Part shown: positions 1 through 9,989 of the stretch, piece after piece | Layout of the letters: each line of letters opens with the position of its first letter | How positions within the stretch are numbered: position 1 is the stretch's first letter | Origin: Favolaschia claudopus | Taxonomy: Eukaryota > Basidiomycota > Agaricomycetes > Agaricales > Mycenaceae | Assembly (NCBI GenBank): GCA_037176885.1 | Contig: JAWWNJ010000111.1 | Span: 682,001 to 746,000 of the forward strand | Direction: 5' to 3' | DNA: 64,000 nucleotides | Made by a program: the position numbers and the translations under genes | The notes under the pieces: generated by a model | Seen by the model: the letters and a program-made list of their open reading frames with translations, nothing else | What the model was told of the DNA's origin: nothing | The model's database searches: none

Positions 1-1153
1 TGCGAATCCAGGAGCGTATTGATACTATTGATACTTTTCGCTCTTATGGCATATTTCTCGCTCTTCACAGTGTTCAGTGCCACTGTTCACTGCTTCCTTC
101 TCCAGCACGGCTTGCATCCCATCAGCATCTGGCTTTTGCTGTCGTTCATTCACGGCAAGGACGCCCTTCTCATCTCAAAGCGTGTTCTCCAATACATGGA
201 TCCCGGTGTCGCTGCCATTCTTGCCCCGTGGTACGATTTCCTCGTAGACTCCCCTGTCCCCCCCGTCTCCGATCCCACGCACCCGATTCGTTTGTTCATC
301 TTCGAACATTGGATTCCTTCCATTCAGGTCTGTTATCCCGTTCTTTTTCTGCATCGTGTTCTGATGATTCGTTTTTAGCCTAACCTCATCTGGAACAATC
401 GCACCCCAGAAGTACATAACAACTGGGTAATCACCGCATTCTCTATCATCCTGCTCGGGCATCCCCATCCGTGGGATCATTCAGAATATCTGGCGCTTGA
501 GGTGGGATTTAACAAGGCTTTCGGACGTCTGACGTTTGATGAGGAAAGTACTTCACGTTGTCTTATTCTGTAACCCAACACTTACACTGTTCTCAAACAG
601 AGCTTACGTTCTCTCAAAGCCTCTGCCTTCCTGGTGACCATCCACGACCGTCGTGTTCATCGTGTCGAGGAGGTCGCTGATCATCTCAGTTATTATGTCG
701 ACTCCCGGCACTCGGACCTCACAACACCGTATTTTATGAGGCTATTCAGGCTTCGAGTTGACGAATACCTCCGCGGCAGTGGGCATCCTGTGGAGCTTCG
801 AGACCAAATCAAAGCTTTCGGGATCTCCGACGAGGAGTTCATTGCGACCGTTTGCTTCGGGCAAATCTTCTTCTGCGGTGTGGTACCGACTCCGACATGC
901 GACCCACTGCTGATAGCTGGCGGCTTTCGGTGCGTGTCTTGATCTTTCCTTCTTCGCTATCGCATTCACTCCCTTCTAATAGTTCACCTTTCGCGGGCGA
1001 AGCAGATCGGTGAGTGATTCCCCAGACTACTTTCGCAGTCACTAACGACGCTGTAATCACAGAATCTGAACGTGTCAGCACCGCTTGCATTTCATGCATG
1101 CTTCTATAGTGTTGAGGTTGACCTTAATCACCATTTGCGCGAACTTCTTTTAG

Positions 1154-2045
1154 ATACTCGGTGTGACCAAAAGTAACCGGAATTTGGCTTTTTAGAGGGG
1201 AATTTCGAAAGTCAAACAGCTTTAAGTAATACAGGGCTCTTCTAAGTTAGTTTTTCTACCACTTCCATGCTATGGGCATGACATGCAATGTTTTGTTTTG
1301 AGTTGGGGAATCAATCTTTAAAATGGGACCAATTTGGACATGTTTGCGTTCTCTGAAGGAGAGATGCCGTAATTTCAGGCCGGTAAGTACCCCAAAAGGG
1401 TGATTAGTATCCCAATAGTTTACAAATCCGATATCTAAGGTTGCCAGGTGTTTCCCGTTGTTCAGTGAGAGAGGCAACTCGGCACACTAATTTCCCGCCT
1501 CAAAGCATACATAAAAGAATGTGTAATAGAGAGTTTGCGGTGAGCCGCCAGAAGCCACCTGGCGGCTCTAATGGCATGCGGATTGGAGCGGCTATGCTGT
1601 CTGGCGGCTCGTTTGGCGGCTGGTAAGACTGGTTCAAATTTGGTTTTGCGAGTCTATTCTTAGTACTTAGTCATCTATATCTTGAGCCATACACACACGA
1701 AGAAAATTGGACCCGAAAATCTGACGCTATCGCGCATTCGAGCCGAAGACTTCGGTTGATGCTGGAAATTGCTTCAATTCAAAACAATTATGCACGTTTG
1801 GACAACGAACTCTCATTGGCTGAAGGTATAGTTAAGTATGCAAGGTACACAACCACTACCCAACCGCTAAGGACCGCGCGCGACGAGCCGCTGAACGAGC
1901 CGTCACATGACGTAGCCGCTCCAATCCGCATGCCGTTAGAGCCGCCAGGTGGCTTCTGGCGGCTCACCGCAAACTCTCTAATAATTGGACAAAGAGACTA
2001 TGCAACCTTTTGCCTGCTTCTTATGCAATCGTATATAGAGTATAC
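1154..2045. repeat. Dispersed repeat, left part of the nest, interrupted by a MITE
   Basis: It begins ACTCGGTGTGACCAAAAGTA at the point where the host frame stops. The same start recurs at 2958 and 20803, and in diverged form near 11765. The stretch 1425-1525 plus 1983-2045 matches 20920-21075 in reverse orientation, so this is a dispersed repeat whose own body was later split by the MITE at 1528-1979. No coding potential seen. Confidence 0.6.
1528..1979. mobile_element. 452-bp MITE, AGAG..TTTGCGG termini, AAT duplication
   Basis: Terminal inverted repeats of about 65 bp start AGAGAGTTTGCGGTGAGCCG and are matched at the other end. The target site AAT is present on both sides (1525-1527 and 1980-1982); the uninterrupted relative of the target at about 20.97 kb (reverse strand) supports the boundary. 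Subterminal sequence is rich in GGCGGCT. Member of the family also at 7904, 31284, 34465 and 51595. Confidence 0.8.
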
Positions 2046-2148
2046 TTAGGGTAACCACCCCGCTCTGGTTACCTCGCTGGTGACCCCCGCGTAGCGTAGC
2101 CGAAGTAACCACCAGAGTACACGATTGTACAGAATGGTGATCGGTCTA

Positions 2149-2877
2149 CAGCCGTTTTGGAAACAATACAGCCGTTTCAGAAAAAGAATGCGGGTTTTGA
2201 TCTTCTTTCCTTTTCGATTTTAATTGACAGTTGTTGACGATTCCGTCAACGGCACCGTGCGGCTCCACAAGTATCCACAACTGCCGGTGTAAACAACTGG
2301 GCTCAAGCACGCATTTGAGCCCTGCTGGAGGTCATATTGGAGCTCTGATGTATTCACAAAGGTTCAGGGAGCCTCACCAACTCACTCTCTGGCAAGAGAA
2401 TGCACTGAAAGAGACGAATAGCTGATTCGGCAAGGGTGGAGCCGAGGACGCGGGACCAAACACAGGTAAGCAGATTTCGAAAACGAAACGCATTCTTTTT
2501 CCGAAACGGCTGTATACGGGTTTTGATCAAGTGGTGCTCATTCGTTTGTGCTTACCTTTGTTTTGCTTCCCGTCACCAGCTCCACTTCAGCCGAATCTGA
2601 TTTTCGCTTCCGCCACCCAAAGAACACCAGGAAAAAACAGGGGGTTAACAGAACTGAGGATCAAGACTCAGCTGCTACTTGCCCAGAGCTCGACAGGGCC
2701 ATGACTTGCGAGAAAGGGCGAAAACAAGAGACCAGCGGCACTTGATGTGGTACGGCAACGCCCCACAAAGTGGTGCTCCCGGCTTTGCCGATGACAGAAT
2801 CGTCAACAACCGTAAGCACAAACGAACGAGCACCACTCAATCGAAACCCGTAAGTTATATTGTTTCCAAAACGGCTG
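2149..2877. mobile_element. 729-bp Tc1/mariner-type MITE with a nested relative
   Basis: Ends are CAGCCGTTTTGGAAACAATA and its inverse, flanked by TA on each side. A sister copy of 378 bp lies at 61058-61435 and shares the outer 70 bp and much of the interior; a third fragment lies at 58771-58872. The size difference comes mainly from a nested insert at 2169-2512. Short open frames inside are not conserved between copies. Confidence 0.8.
2169..2512. mobile_element. 344-bp MITE nested in the left TIR of its relative
   Basis: Inverted termini CAGCCGTTTC..GAAAAAGAATG and their complement, flanked by TA. It sits at a TA within the terminal repeat of the 2149-2877 element. Deleting it with one TA gives the same terminal sequence as the 61-kb copy. 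Confidence 0.75.
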
Positions 2878-2957
2878 TAACTACGCTAGGTTGTGGTCAG
2901 GGTCGACCATTTGCTCAGCGTAAACTTGGACGAAACTGTCCCTACTCCAACTGCTGT

Positions 2958-3145
2958 ACTCGGTGTGACCAAAAGTAACCGGAATCGGAAATTGCGTGTT
3001 TTCAACCAGATTTTGTGGGTGACTGCTGGGCAAATTGGCCCAATTGGCAGTGTATGAACATGTACTAACGGCGTGGGGGTCACCGCACGGCGTGGGGGTC
3101 ACCGCAGGTTACTGATGGTGACCCAAGTGGTGACCTGTCACGTGC
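2958..3145. repeat. Repeat fragment and a 19-bp tandem duplication
   Basis: 2958-3062 is about 105 bp nearly identical to 20803-20910. It is followed at 3069-3106 by two copies of a 19-bp unit, CGGCGTGGGGGTCACCGCA. GGTNACC-type motifs recur between 2045 and 2110 and again at 3090-3145, which suggests both are ends of one disrupted element. No gene seen. Confidence 0.5.
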
Positions 3146-3523
3146 CTCTTTGCCCGCCAATTCTACGGAGGGGAGCCTCTACTTGACCCGCTCTATTCGA
3201 TGTTGTACTATTTCAACGATCGACGACTGTTCGAGAGCGCGCAAATGAAAGCGGGTGTTGCCCGCGCTTTGGGGTATGTTCCAAACGTCCACGATGGAGG
3301 CAATCCGGGCTATACTCAGCCTACGATTGATGAAATGGCCACTGGCTTTTGGCGCGGCGTCTCATACAACGTTGCTGGTCTCGGCCTCCTGTCGCGGTCA
3401 AACGATACATCGTATCCCGCTGTGCAGAGTGGTCAGACTGCTGTTCATGTTCGGGAGCGGAGATTCGCGGGCGGGGCTTACGCCCTGCTTGCGCTGTGGC
3501 TGCCTCGTAGTAAACCGTTCTAA

Positions 3524-4430
3524 AATGTTCGACTATTGTGTCCGCTTCGTGCGGGTTTCTTTCTTATATTTCTCATCCAGTTCCTATTTACTTTGCAAAG
3601 AGGACAGCTATAATACACCTGTTTCTACCCCATATCCATAAAATTATTGGATCGGGTTTGATAGCTCCACCGTAAAACCTGGTCATAGTCATTTGCCTCG
3701 CTGGTAACAATTCGGAAATTGTTTGAAGTACCTGCCCTGCCAATTTATTCTCAAATTCGCACTCGGGTTTGAAACTTGGGAGTCTTCTGGGCCTCATCGC
3801 GGACCTGGTTATATAACATCCATCCTTCCCACAAATTCTCCTGTATTTTTCACAGATCGAGGAATTCTTTGCCGATTTAAAAATCGTCGTGGCTCGAATA
3901 TGCCATTTCAAGACACTAATGATTATTAAAGATTCGCCTCCAATTCCCTCTCATGACCTGTTTGAAGCTCCGATCAATTCGAGGCTTTCGAGCGCGTTAC
4001 CTCAATCTCTGCTAGTTGTGCTATCTACTCTGCCAACATCAACCATATTATAACTGTGCATACTGAGGCCGAAGTCCCGCTTCGGGTCCACAAATCTTTG
4101 ATTAGGTGGTATTTGCGCTCTTTCCATCCCGCTCATTAATCTCAGTTCAAATTATTGGCCTTTGCCTTGGCCCGGCTGTTCTCATTTATTTGAGGAGGTT
4201 ATACGACTGTGATTCCGTTCTAATCGCCACTCCTGCGTCAAATAAAATTTACCAGCTTAGCCTGTTCGGAATTTACTTCTACGTTGACATTCCAAGTCCC
4301 ATGGAACTTCAAAATATTTCATCTATTACTTGTAGTGCGATCTCAAGCCATAGGGAATGTCATCAGCCGCCTTCTTTTGGGTTAGTCGTGGTCTCTGGAG
4401 ATGCCCTCGCCTGGCGTCTTTTTCCTTTGG
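3524..4430. other. No supported gene
   Basis: I find no splice-compatible coding signal or recognisable repeat in these 900 bp. The short open frames have no sequence I can place in a family. Confidence 0.4.
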
Positions 4431-5019
4431 GTGCCTTCTCGCGCATCCCTTCGCCCACGACCAGGAGATCAGCCGGTTAGATTCCACCGGCTGTCTTCTC
4501 CTCACCCGCACACAACTACGGCTGTCCCATGTGGAATATAGAATGAATGAAGCGACAGTCACAAGATGGGCGCACTCCTGAGCCTGTGAGAGGAGTGCAA
4601 TGTCTTGTGACCAGCGGAGTGACGTGTGACGTGACGCTCCTCCTCCCAACTTCCATGACCGACACACGGCACGACGCGCTCAAGCTCTCTGCGCTGACTG
4701 TGTCCTGCGAAGCGTCAAGTCTTTCTCTCGCCCACCCACCTCACCCTTGATTTTTGACAGTATTGGATTCCGCATGCTCAAGTTCAAGTTTGTTTCCATG
4801 CCAGCCAAATGCCAGCCTTATAGTCTTAGAATTTGTTTTTTGTCGTATTTATTGTGGGGCAGTGCGTAGAGTGGGCGTTGGGGTGCCTTCTCGCGCATCC
4901 CTTCGCCCACGACCAGGAGATCAGCCGGTTAGATTCCACCGGCTGTCTTCTCCTCACCCGCACACAACTACGGCTGTCCCATGTGGAATATAGAATGAAT
5001 GAAGCGACAGTCACAAGAC
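4431..5019. repeat. Direct duplication of about 130 bp
   Basis: 4431-4565 and 4889-5019 are near-identical direct copies (GGTGCCTTCTCGCGCATCCC to GAAGCGACAGTCACAAGA). The intervening 320 bp is different. The identity suggests a recent event. The second copy lies directly left of the TA-flanked MITE at 5042. Confidence 0.7.
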
Positions 5020-5041
5020 ATCACGTTGACCGCCATACATA

Positions 5042-5423
5042 CAGTGGCGGCGCAATCTGATGCCACCCCCGAAAAAGGAAATTCTCATCAAACTGCGTCT
5101 AATCTGCCCTCGCCATCGCTTTCTGGGGGCGATGAGGGCACAAATTCATTGGAACGACAAATACACTGTCTGTGGAGGCAAGATTTAGAAAAATAAGTTC
5201 ATTCATTGAGGGGAACTGGGCCAAAGATGGTTGGAAAGTCTTGCCCTAAAAGTGTCAATTTTCGAGGTATCTTAAGGAAAATAAGTGGTGTATGTGTCTC
5301 AAACCCATGTCATAAATGCACTGCAAAAGGTCCGACCACAGAAAATGGGGCACAGAAAAGAAAACAAGTTGAATTGATGAGAATTTCCTTTTTGGGGGAT
5401 GGCATCAGATTGCGCCGCCACTG
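5042..5423. mobile_element. 382-bp Tc1/mariner-type MITE (CAGTGGCGGCGC ends)
   Basis: Inverted termini of about 50 bp begin CAGTGGCGGCGCAATCTGAT, with TA on both sides. The same terminal sequence (with GCCATC for GCAATC) occurs once more at 9789-9815, at the 5' end of a broken DDE transposase, which makes that transposase family the likely source of mobility. Confidence 0.8.
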
Positions 5424-5573
5424 TATGTACTTTCTCTGCAAAATCTGAGGGGCATTGAGTGTTTGAGAACTGTAAAATGAGAAACATTCATGAATACATG
5501 GCTTCAGTTTGACTGACTGCAATGAGACATTTAAATACATGTACTTAGTGAGTGCAGATAATGTGACCAAGTA

Positions 5574-6333
5574 CCACTGCGTTCCGGGGTCGGCTAAACT
5601 TAGAAATTTGGGGTATTTTTTAGCTGGTGACGCCCGACTGCCAGCTGAGCGTAGCCGACTCAACAGAGGCTGTTCAGGCGCCTACAGTGCCAAGCACCAC
5701 TTCTCCAACACTGCTTTTTCGGCCGAACATAATTTTTTGTGATTTATTTCTGATTTTCTAAGGAAGGAAACCGACCAAAATAATGCGTTTGGCGTCGAGA
5801 ACTCACTTTTTCCCACGGTGTTTCACTTTTTTCGCGTCTGGAAAAAATAAAATCATGCTTTTGGCTCTAATTTTGGATGGATTGAGGCAGATGTGTTCAG
5901 TAGTCATGCAGAAACCCAGAAAAATTGGTAGCCGAGTGTAGCCGAGTCTGCTCTGACCTACCTGGGTGATCCGCCGAACGTTGGGGCGGCAAAGTCCGGG
6001 ACGCACGTGACCTTAACCCTAACCGATATGGGAATTTGATGATGGCATCAGCTATCATTAGGGTTTGTTTCACTTTTTCGGAGGTGAAAATACAAAAACT
6101 TGTTCAATTGCCTTGCAAAGCACAAGATGAGTTGCTACACATCCATAGAGACGTTTTACACTGTTTTTAAGTTGAATGGTGATGACGGCATAATGTAGTT
6201 TCGAGTTCAACATTTGATGCCGTTCCCTGCCAAAAAAGGAACCGTGATGTGATGCTTGGCACTGTAGGCTCACCTAGACCGCGGGTGTCACCAGCTAAAA
6301 ATGGCCAGCGTAGCCGACGTCGGAACGCAGTGG
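5574..6333. mobile_element. Outer inverted-repeat element hosting a MITE
   Basis: Left arm (CCACTGCGTTCCGG..GTCGGCTA..TTTTTAGCTGGTGACGCCCG) and right arm (the inverse, ending CGCAGTGG at 6333) bracket the TA-flanked element 5685-6264. The left flank is TA; the right flank runs into another repeat (6336), so the right duplication cannot be read. Confidence 0.55.
5685..6264. mobile_element. 580-bp TA-flanked MITE (CAGTGCCAAGC ends), copy A
   Basis: Ends are CAGTGCCAAGC and its complement with TA on each side. It matches the 7980-8560 element over its whole length in opposite orientation. Both carry a telomere-like TTAGGGTT/AACCCTAA motif in one subterminal region. A 66-codon open frame is shared by the two copies, but differences change amino acids freely, so I do not treat it as a gene. 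Confidence 0.85.
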
Positions 6334-6335
6334 AC

Positions 6336-6483
6336 AGTCGGATATCTCATAATGCATGAGGTCAAAATGCATAAACCTCGTTATGCATCGACTTTTGGTG
6401 TCCACCGACTTGGGAGGCTGGAGTTTTATGCATTATCCTCATAATGCCTATTGCATAGGGTGAAGAGTGCATTTACAGTGTAG
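6336..6483. mobile_element. Short palindromic ATGCAT-rich repeat, copy 1
   Basis: About 140 bp beginning CGGATATCTCATAATGCATG and ending CATTTACAGTGTAG. An inverted copy of about 135 bp with more than 90 percent identity lies at 15700-15853. ATGCAT and CATTATG motifs recur through it. Boundaries are uncertain by a few bases because it abuts the element ending at 6333. Confidence 0.6.
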
Positions 6484-6889
6484 TACGGCTCAATGGGGAA
6501 GGAGTGTTCCTTGGTGATTATTTTTTTTTTCACCACACCTCTTCACCGGAGGCTTGTCCCTTGTATTAGAATATCATTATCTATGCTAGCCCTACCTACT
6601 GTATTAATTCTGAATGCAAAAAAGAGACAAGTATCGTTTGAGGCCAAGTTTTGTGTCAATACGCGACAAATCAAGGAATCACCGACTTTCTTCTCCGTGA
6701 TCCTACTTCAATGGGGGCACTTTTCGTCTCAAAACAAATTCCGGCATAAAGGCCTTGATCTTAGGTATGTTTCCTTCCGCATGTGTGAGAGGATCGGACA
6801 AAAGATGCGGCCGAAAGGAAATGGACAAGATCATGCACGTGGAAGCGTGACAGGTGTTTGTTGACGCGTCTGTCCATCACCTCTCTCCG
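6484..6889. other. No supported gene
   Basis: AT-rich sequence with one open frame on the plus strand (6493-6864) that carries no recognisable motif. I see no repeat shared with the rest of the window. Confidence 0.4.
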
Positions 6890-7117
6890 TCTTCTCTAGC
6901 CAACAAGCTTTAGCTCCCTGCCTCCGGCACGGCCGACTCGCTGCGCTCGCCGACCTCCCTCCGTTCGGTCACACAGCTTGTTGGGGCTGGCCGCCCCAAA
7001 CCCCGCTGCGCTCGCTCCGCTCGCGACGTCTCTATAGTACGATCTCAACATCTCGACATTGACCCCGTGATTTTCTGTCAAAAGTCACGCGACTGATGGC
7101 CTGGCCCTCTTTTCGAA
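6890..7117 (-). repeat. GC-rich dispersed repeat, copy 1
   Basis: On the minus strand it reads from AGAGGGCCAGGCCATCAGTC through TTTTGACAGAAAATCACGGG and a GAGCGGAGCGAGCGCAGCGG block to AGCTAAAGCTTGTTGG. Further copies are at 38455-38665, 45626-45797 and 46158-46450. About 230 bp, no frame, no inverted ends; consistent with a short non-autonomous retroelement, but no pol III boxes are obvious. Confidence 0.6.
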
Positions 7118-7395
7118 AAATCGGTCATTTCGAGGGCTTTATTTCGCCGGAAATAGCCTCAGATTGCCGAGGGTTTTACTGGCCGGGGCCATCGGCTTTA
7201 ATCGGTCTGGCGACCGATTTGCCATCACCCTTGGAATGGCGGGGTTGCCGGTGCCGAAAAATCGGTCATTTCGAGGGCTTTATTTCGCCGGAAATAGCCT
7301 CAGATTGCCGAGGGTTTTACTGGCCGGGGCCATCGGCTTTAATCGGTCTGGCGACCGATTTGCCATCACCCTTGGAATGGCGGGGTTGCCGGTGC
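7115..7395. repeat. Two tandem copies of a ~141-bp unit
   Basis: The unit starts CGAAAAATCGGTCATTTCGA and ends GGGGTTGCCGGTGC; the two copies appear identical. The unit length is a multiple of three so a repeated 47-residue frame exists on the plus strand, but it has no start or motif that supports coding. Confidence 0.7.
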
Positions 7396-7417
7396 CAGTG
7401 GTTTCAGACTAGGATCA

Positions 7418-7726
7418 AATTGCCTTGTGCTGGGCCTCAGATTTCTCCGAAAGCTGCTTTAGGGACGGTGTGACAGTCTGGAGGAGGAGGGCGCTGAAGG
7501 AAGAGGTCGTCTCCGACTCACGGACGATGGTGACGTGGTTGACGAGCCGTTCCTGTATCGCACTAAGAACCTTCCAGAACTCCTGGGTGATAGCGCCAGA
7601 GGAGTGGAGCCACTTCAGAACATCGCCAAAGACCAAGGCCAGTGCATCGAAGGAGTCTGCATCGTCAACACGCACCCGGGAACTTGACAGAAACTCCTTC
7701 TTTGCTCTCAACGCTTCCGCCTGCAA
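7418..7726 (-). pseudogene. Coding-like fragment, unknown
   Basis: The minus frame reads QAEALRAKKEFLSSSRVRVD, then FGDVLKWLHSSGAITQEFWK and VLSAIQERLVNHVTIVRE, a charged, probably helical composition with codon use like a real protein. It has no upstream exon or start that I can see. The plus-strand remnant at 7779 is nearby but opposite. Function unknown; may be a shadow. Confidence 0.3.
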
Positions 7727-7903
7727 CTGTTTGGATTGCGCTGTTCGTCCAGCAGATGACTGGCTACTCGATTAGGACACATCACCGCGCGGCGAGGATG
7801 GTCAAAATTTTCAGCAGTACGCGGCGGCATTTCGCGAGCAAGGAATCCTGCGTGTCATTCAACTGGCCGAGGAGGGTGAAGGAATGGGTACTAAGCTGCT
7901 ATT

Positions 7904-8680
7904 AGAGCCTTTGCGGTGAGCCGCCACACGAACTGGCGGCTCGTGCCACACAACGACTACGGATGCTACCAAGATGCTACAGTGCCAAGCATCACATCAC
8001 GGTTCCTTTTTTGGCAGGGGACGGCATCCAAAGTTAAACTCGATACTACATTATGCCGTCATCACCATTCAACTTAAAAACAGTGTAGAACGTCTCTATG
8101 GATGTGTAGCAACTCATCTTGTGCTTTGCAAGGCAATTGAACAAGTTTTTGTGTTTTCACCTCCGAAAAAGTGAAACAAACCCTAATGATGGTTGATGCC
8201 ATCATCAAATTCCCAAATCGGTTAGGGTTAAGATCACGTGTTTCCCGGACTTTGCCGTGCCAGCATTGGGCGGATCACCCAGGTGAGTCAGAACAGACTC
8301 CGCTACACTCGGCTACCCCTTTTTCGGGGTTTCTGCATGACAACTGAACACATCTGGGCTCAATCCATCCAAAATTAGAGCCAAAATGACGATTTTATAT
8401 TTTTCAGACCCGAAAAAAGTGAAACACCGTGGGAAAAAGTGAGTTCTCGACGCCAAACGCATTCTTTTGGTCGGTTTCCTTCCTCAGAAAATCACAAATA
8501 AATTACAAAAAATTTCTTCCACCCGAAAAGGCAGTGTTGGAGAAGTGGCGCTTGGCACTGTACTGGGCCAAGTTAGCCACCTTGAGGTGCCCTTTATAAC
8601 AGCTGCTCAGGGTGGCCTACTGTGGCCTACTCAGCGGGTCGTGAGAAAAATTAGCTGCCAGTGGCTACCGCAAAGCCTCT
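7904..8680. mobile_element. AGAG..TTTGCGG MITE with ATT duplication, hosting a second MITE
   Basis: Left end AGAGCCTTTGCGGTGAGCCG, right end CTACCGCAAAGCCTCT, with ATT at 7901-7903 and 8681-8683. Without the nested 7980-8560 element and its TA it is about 194 bp. The left subterminal motif is GGCGGCT-like, the right one GGTGGCTA-like, so the ends come from two subfamilies. In-frame rejoining of the host exon supports the boundaries. Confidence 0.8.
7980..8560. mobile_element. 581-bp TA-flanked MITE, copy B
   Basis: Same family as 5685-6264, in reverse orientation; CAGTGCCAAGC ends and TA at 7978-7979 and 8561-8562. It is nested in the element 7904-8680, giving a three-level insertion order: host exon, AGAG MITE, then this one. 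Confidence 0.85.
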
Positions 8681-8951
8681 ATTGAACTCCATCCCGGGGA
8701 TGAAGGTAGGGCCTGCGCGGTCGTTGATGCGCTATGCTATCAAAGACTGCGACAAGATCCGAAAGCAGGAGATGCAAAGCAGGCAGGAATGGGCCCAGAG
8801 GTTGGCTGACGCACGTAAAGATCGCTGATTCTTTTCTGTTTTCGCTATAGACTCATTGTATTTCTTTTCTTGATCCTCGTTGTTACTCCAATCACAATGT
8901 GTTAGAAACAGTCGAATGTATAAACCAGCCTTGTACTTGAATTACACTACA

Positions 8952-9815
8952 TTAGAAGTATCCCGAGTGTACGAACCATCCATGAGCGTCCTCAGGTGTG
9001 ATTGAAAAAACAGCATTATGTAGTAAACTGATGACCCCCGCTCCCTCGTCGTTTGTCAGCGTCGCTGCTCGCATGATGTCCCCGTGCCTACGCACATAAG
9101 CCTTCATCTTTGAAAATCCTGGCTCCATGGGATTGTAGTCGGGGGAGTACGGGGGGAGGTAGAGGCAGCGCATGCCGCTAACAGGAAGACATCACATTCG
9201 ATGAAGGGTGAATGAATAAAAAAAGACGTACCGTTCTTCAATCATGTCCCGAATGAGTTGGGCTTTGTGAATGCGGCAGTTGTCCATAACGATGACAGAA
9301 TTCGTGTTGGGGTAGGGATTCATCTGGTTGAGTAGGCCATCAATGAAGGCAGCGAAAGACTCTGTGTTGAAGGAGCCTTCGATGATGTCGACATATAGAA
9401 TCCCATCTAAAGAGATGGCCGGCAACACAGACCAGCTGGCGACAGGTTGAAATCAGATTTATGGTCCTAAAGACAGTGCTCACCGGATCCCTCCAATAAA
9501 AAAGGCCTTTCGAACGGCGCGGTGACCTCGAAACGCCCACGCCCTCCCCCGATACGTCGTGCGGCACTGGCTCGTTTGTATTTGCTACGTTCAATGGCGA
9601 CACGTGTGAGCTGTAAGTGAGAATATGAGAATAGGTTGGACAGTTTACAAGAGCAACTCGTACCTTCTTCATCCTATACCCACTACGTCTCAGAGCGCGC
9701 CAGATTGTGGACTGAGACACTACCCGACCACATGTCTCCTGGAGATTGAGTTGCAGTTCATCGAGATAGCGGTCACAAGTGTAGTCGAGGGTGGCATCAG
9801 ATGGCGCCGCCACTG
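8952..9815 (-). pseudogene. Tc1/mariner-type DDE transposase, internally deleted
   Basis: Exons read on the minus strand: about 9780-9670 (LDELQLNLQETCGRVVSQST, IWRALRRSGYRMKK, helix-turn-helix-like), about 9610-9487 (YRGRAWAFRGHRAVRKAFFI), about 9428-9235 (VLPAISLDGILYVDIIEGSF, then SVIVMDNCRIHK with the second catalytic Asp) and 9180-8952 (LYLPPYSPDYNPMEPGFSKM with the third catalytic Asp/Glu region). Introns have GT-AG ends. The stretch between KYKRA and the YRGRAW block is too short: the part that should hold the first catalytic Asp is missing, so the enzyme is dead. The N-terminal DNA-binding part is truncated by a TIR-like sequence at 9789-9815. Confidence 0.8.
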
Positions 9816-9989
9816 TGGCTTCCGTGCTCCCTTTCGAAGCTATTCCAAGGTACGGTGCAGAAACCTCCTTCGCGCCGGCCGTCAGGCTTCAGGCCATTCA
9901 CGCAGGAGCGGTTGAGGAACTGTTGGCAGCGGATCAGACCTGATGATGGCGAGCTCCAGGGTAGGATCCGCGAGTACAATGACGAGAAC

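Larger units (their letters stand above)
1..3523 (+). pseudogene. Conserved fungal protein, split by a 2-kb transposon nest
   Basis: I see a spliced reading frame that enters from the left edge. Coding pieces are 1-327, 379-929, 983-1009 and 1063-1153, separated by introns of 51, 53 and 53 nt with GT-AG ends and CTGAT/CTAAC branch sites; phases agree at every junction. Readable segments include HPIRLFIFEHW, GHPHPWDHSEYLAL, VTIHDRRVHRVEEVADHLSY and LAFHACFYSVEVDLNHHLRE. The frame stops at 1153, where a repeat begins, and what looks like the C-terminal part resumes near 3150 (LFARQFYGGEPLLDPLYSML, then MKAGVARALGYVPNVHDGG) and ends at 3523. Two lesions besides the insertion: an in-frame TAA at 571-573 and a one-base shift near 843. 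It resembles a multicopy hypothetical family I recall from Agaricomycetes; function unknown. That the 3150-3523 piece is the same gene is inference. Confidence 0.6.
7779..8828 (+). pseudogene. Conserved fungal C-terminal segment, interrupted by a MITE
   Basis: An open plus frame follows a TAG at 7773-7775 and reads QQYAAAFREQGILRVIQLAE, then GMGTKLL up to the MITE at 7904. After the MITE it resumes with LNSIPGMKVGPARSLMRYAI and ends KIRKQEMQSRQEWAQRLADA, stop at 8828. Removing the insert plus one ATT joins both halves in frame, so they were one exon. The ILRVIQLAEE and RSLMRYAIKDCDKI pattern is like a small helical domain found at the C-terminus of fungal multicopy proteins; I cannot name it. 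No start or upstream exon is visible. Confidence 0.55.

Noticed and set aside
7096..7473. 125-codon plus frame with a perfect internal protein repeat
   Set aside because: It is the translation of a ~141-bp DNA tandem duplication; two frames are equally open, and no start or domain is seen.
6070..8174. A 66-codon frame conserved between the two 580-bp MITEs (6070-6273 minus, 7974-8174 plus)
   Set aside because: The copies are alike because the DNA is a repeat. The few differences mostly change amino acids, and the frame runs into the terminal repeat.
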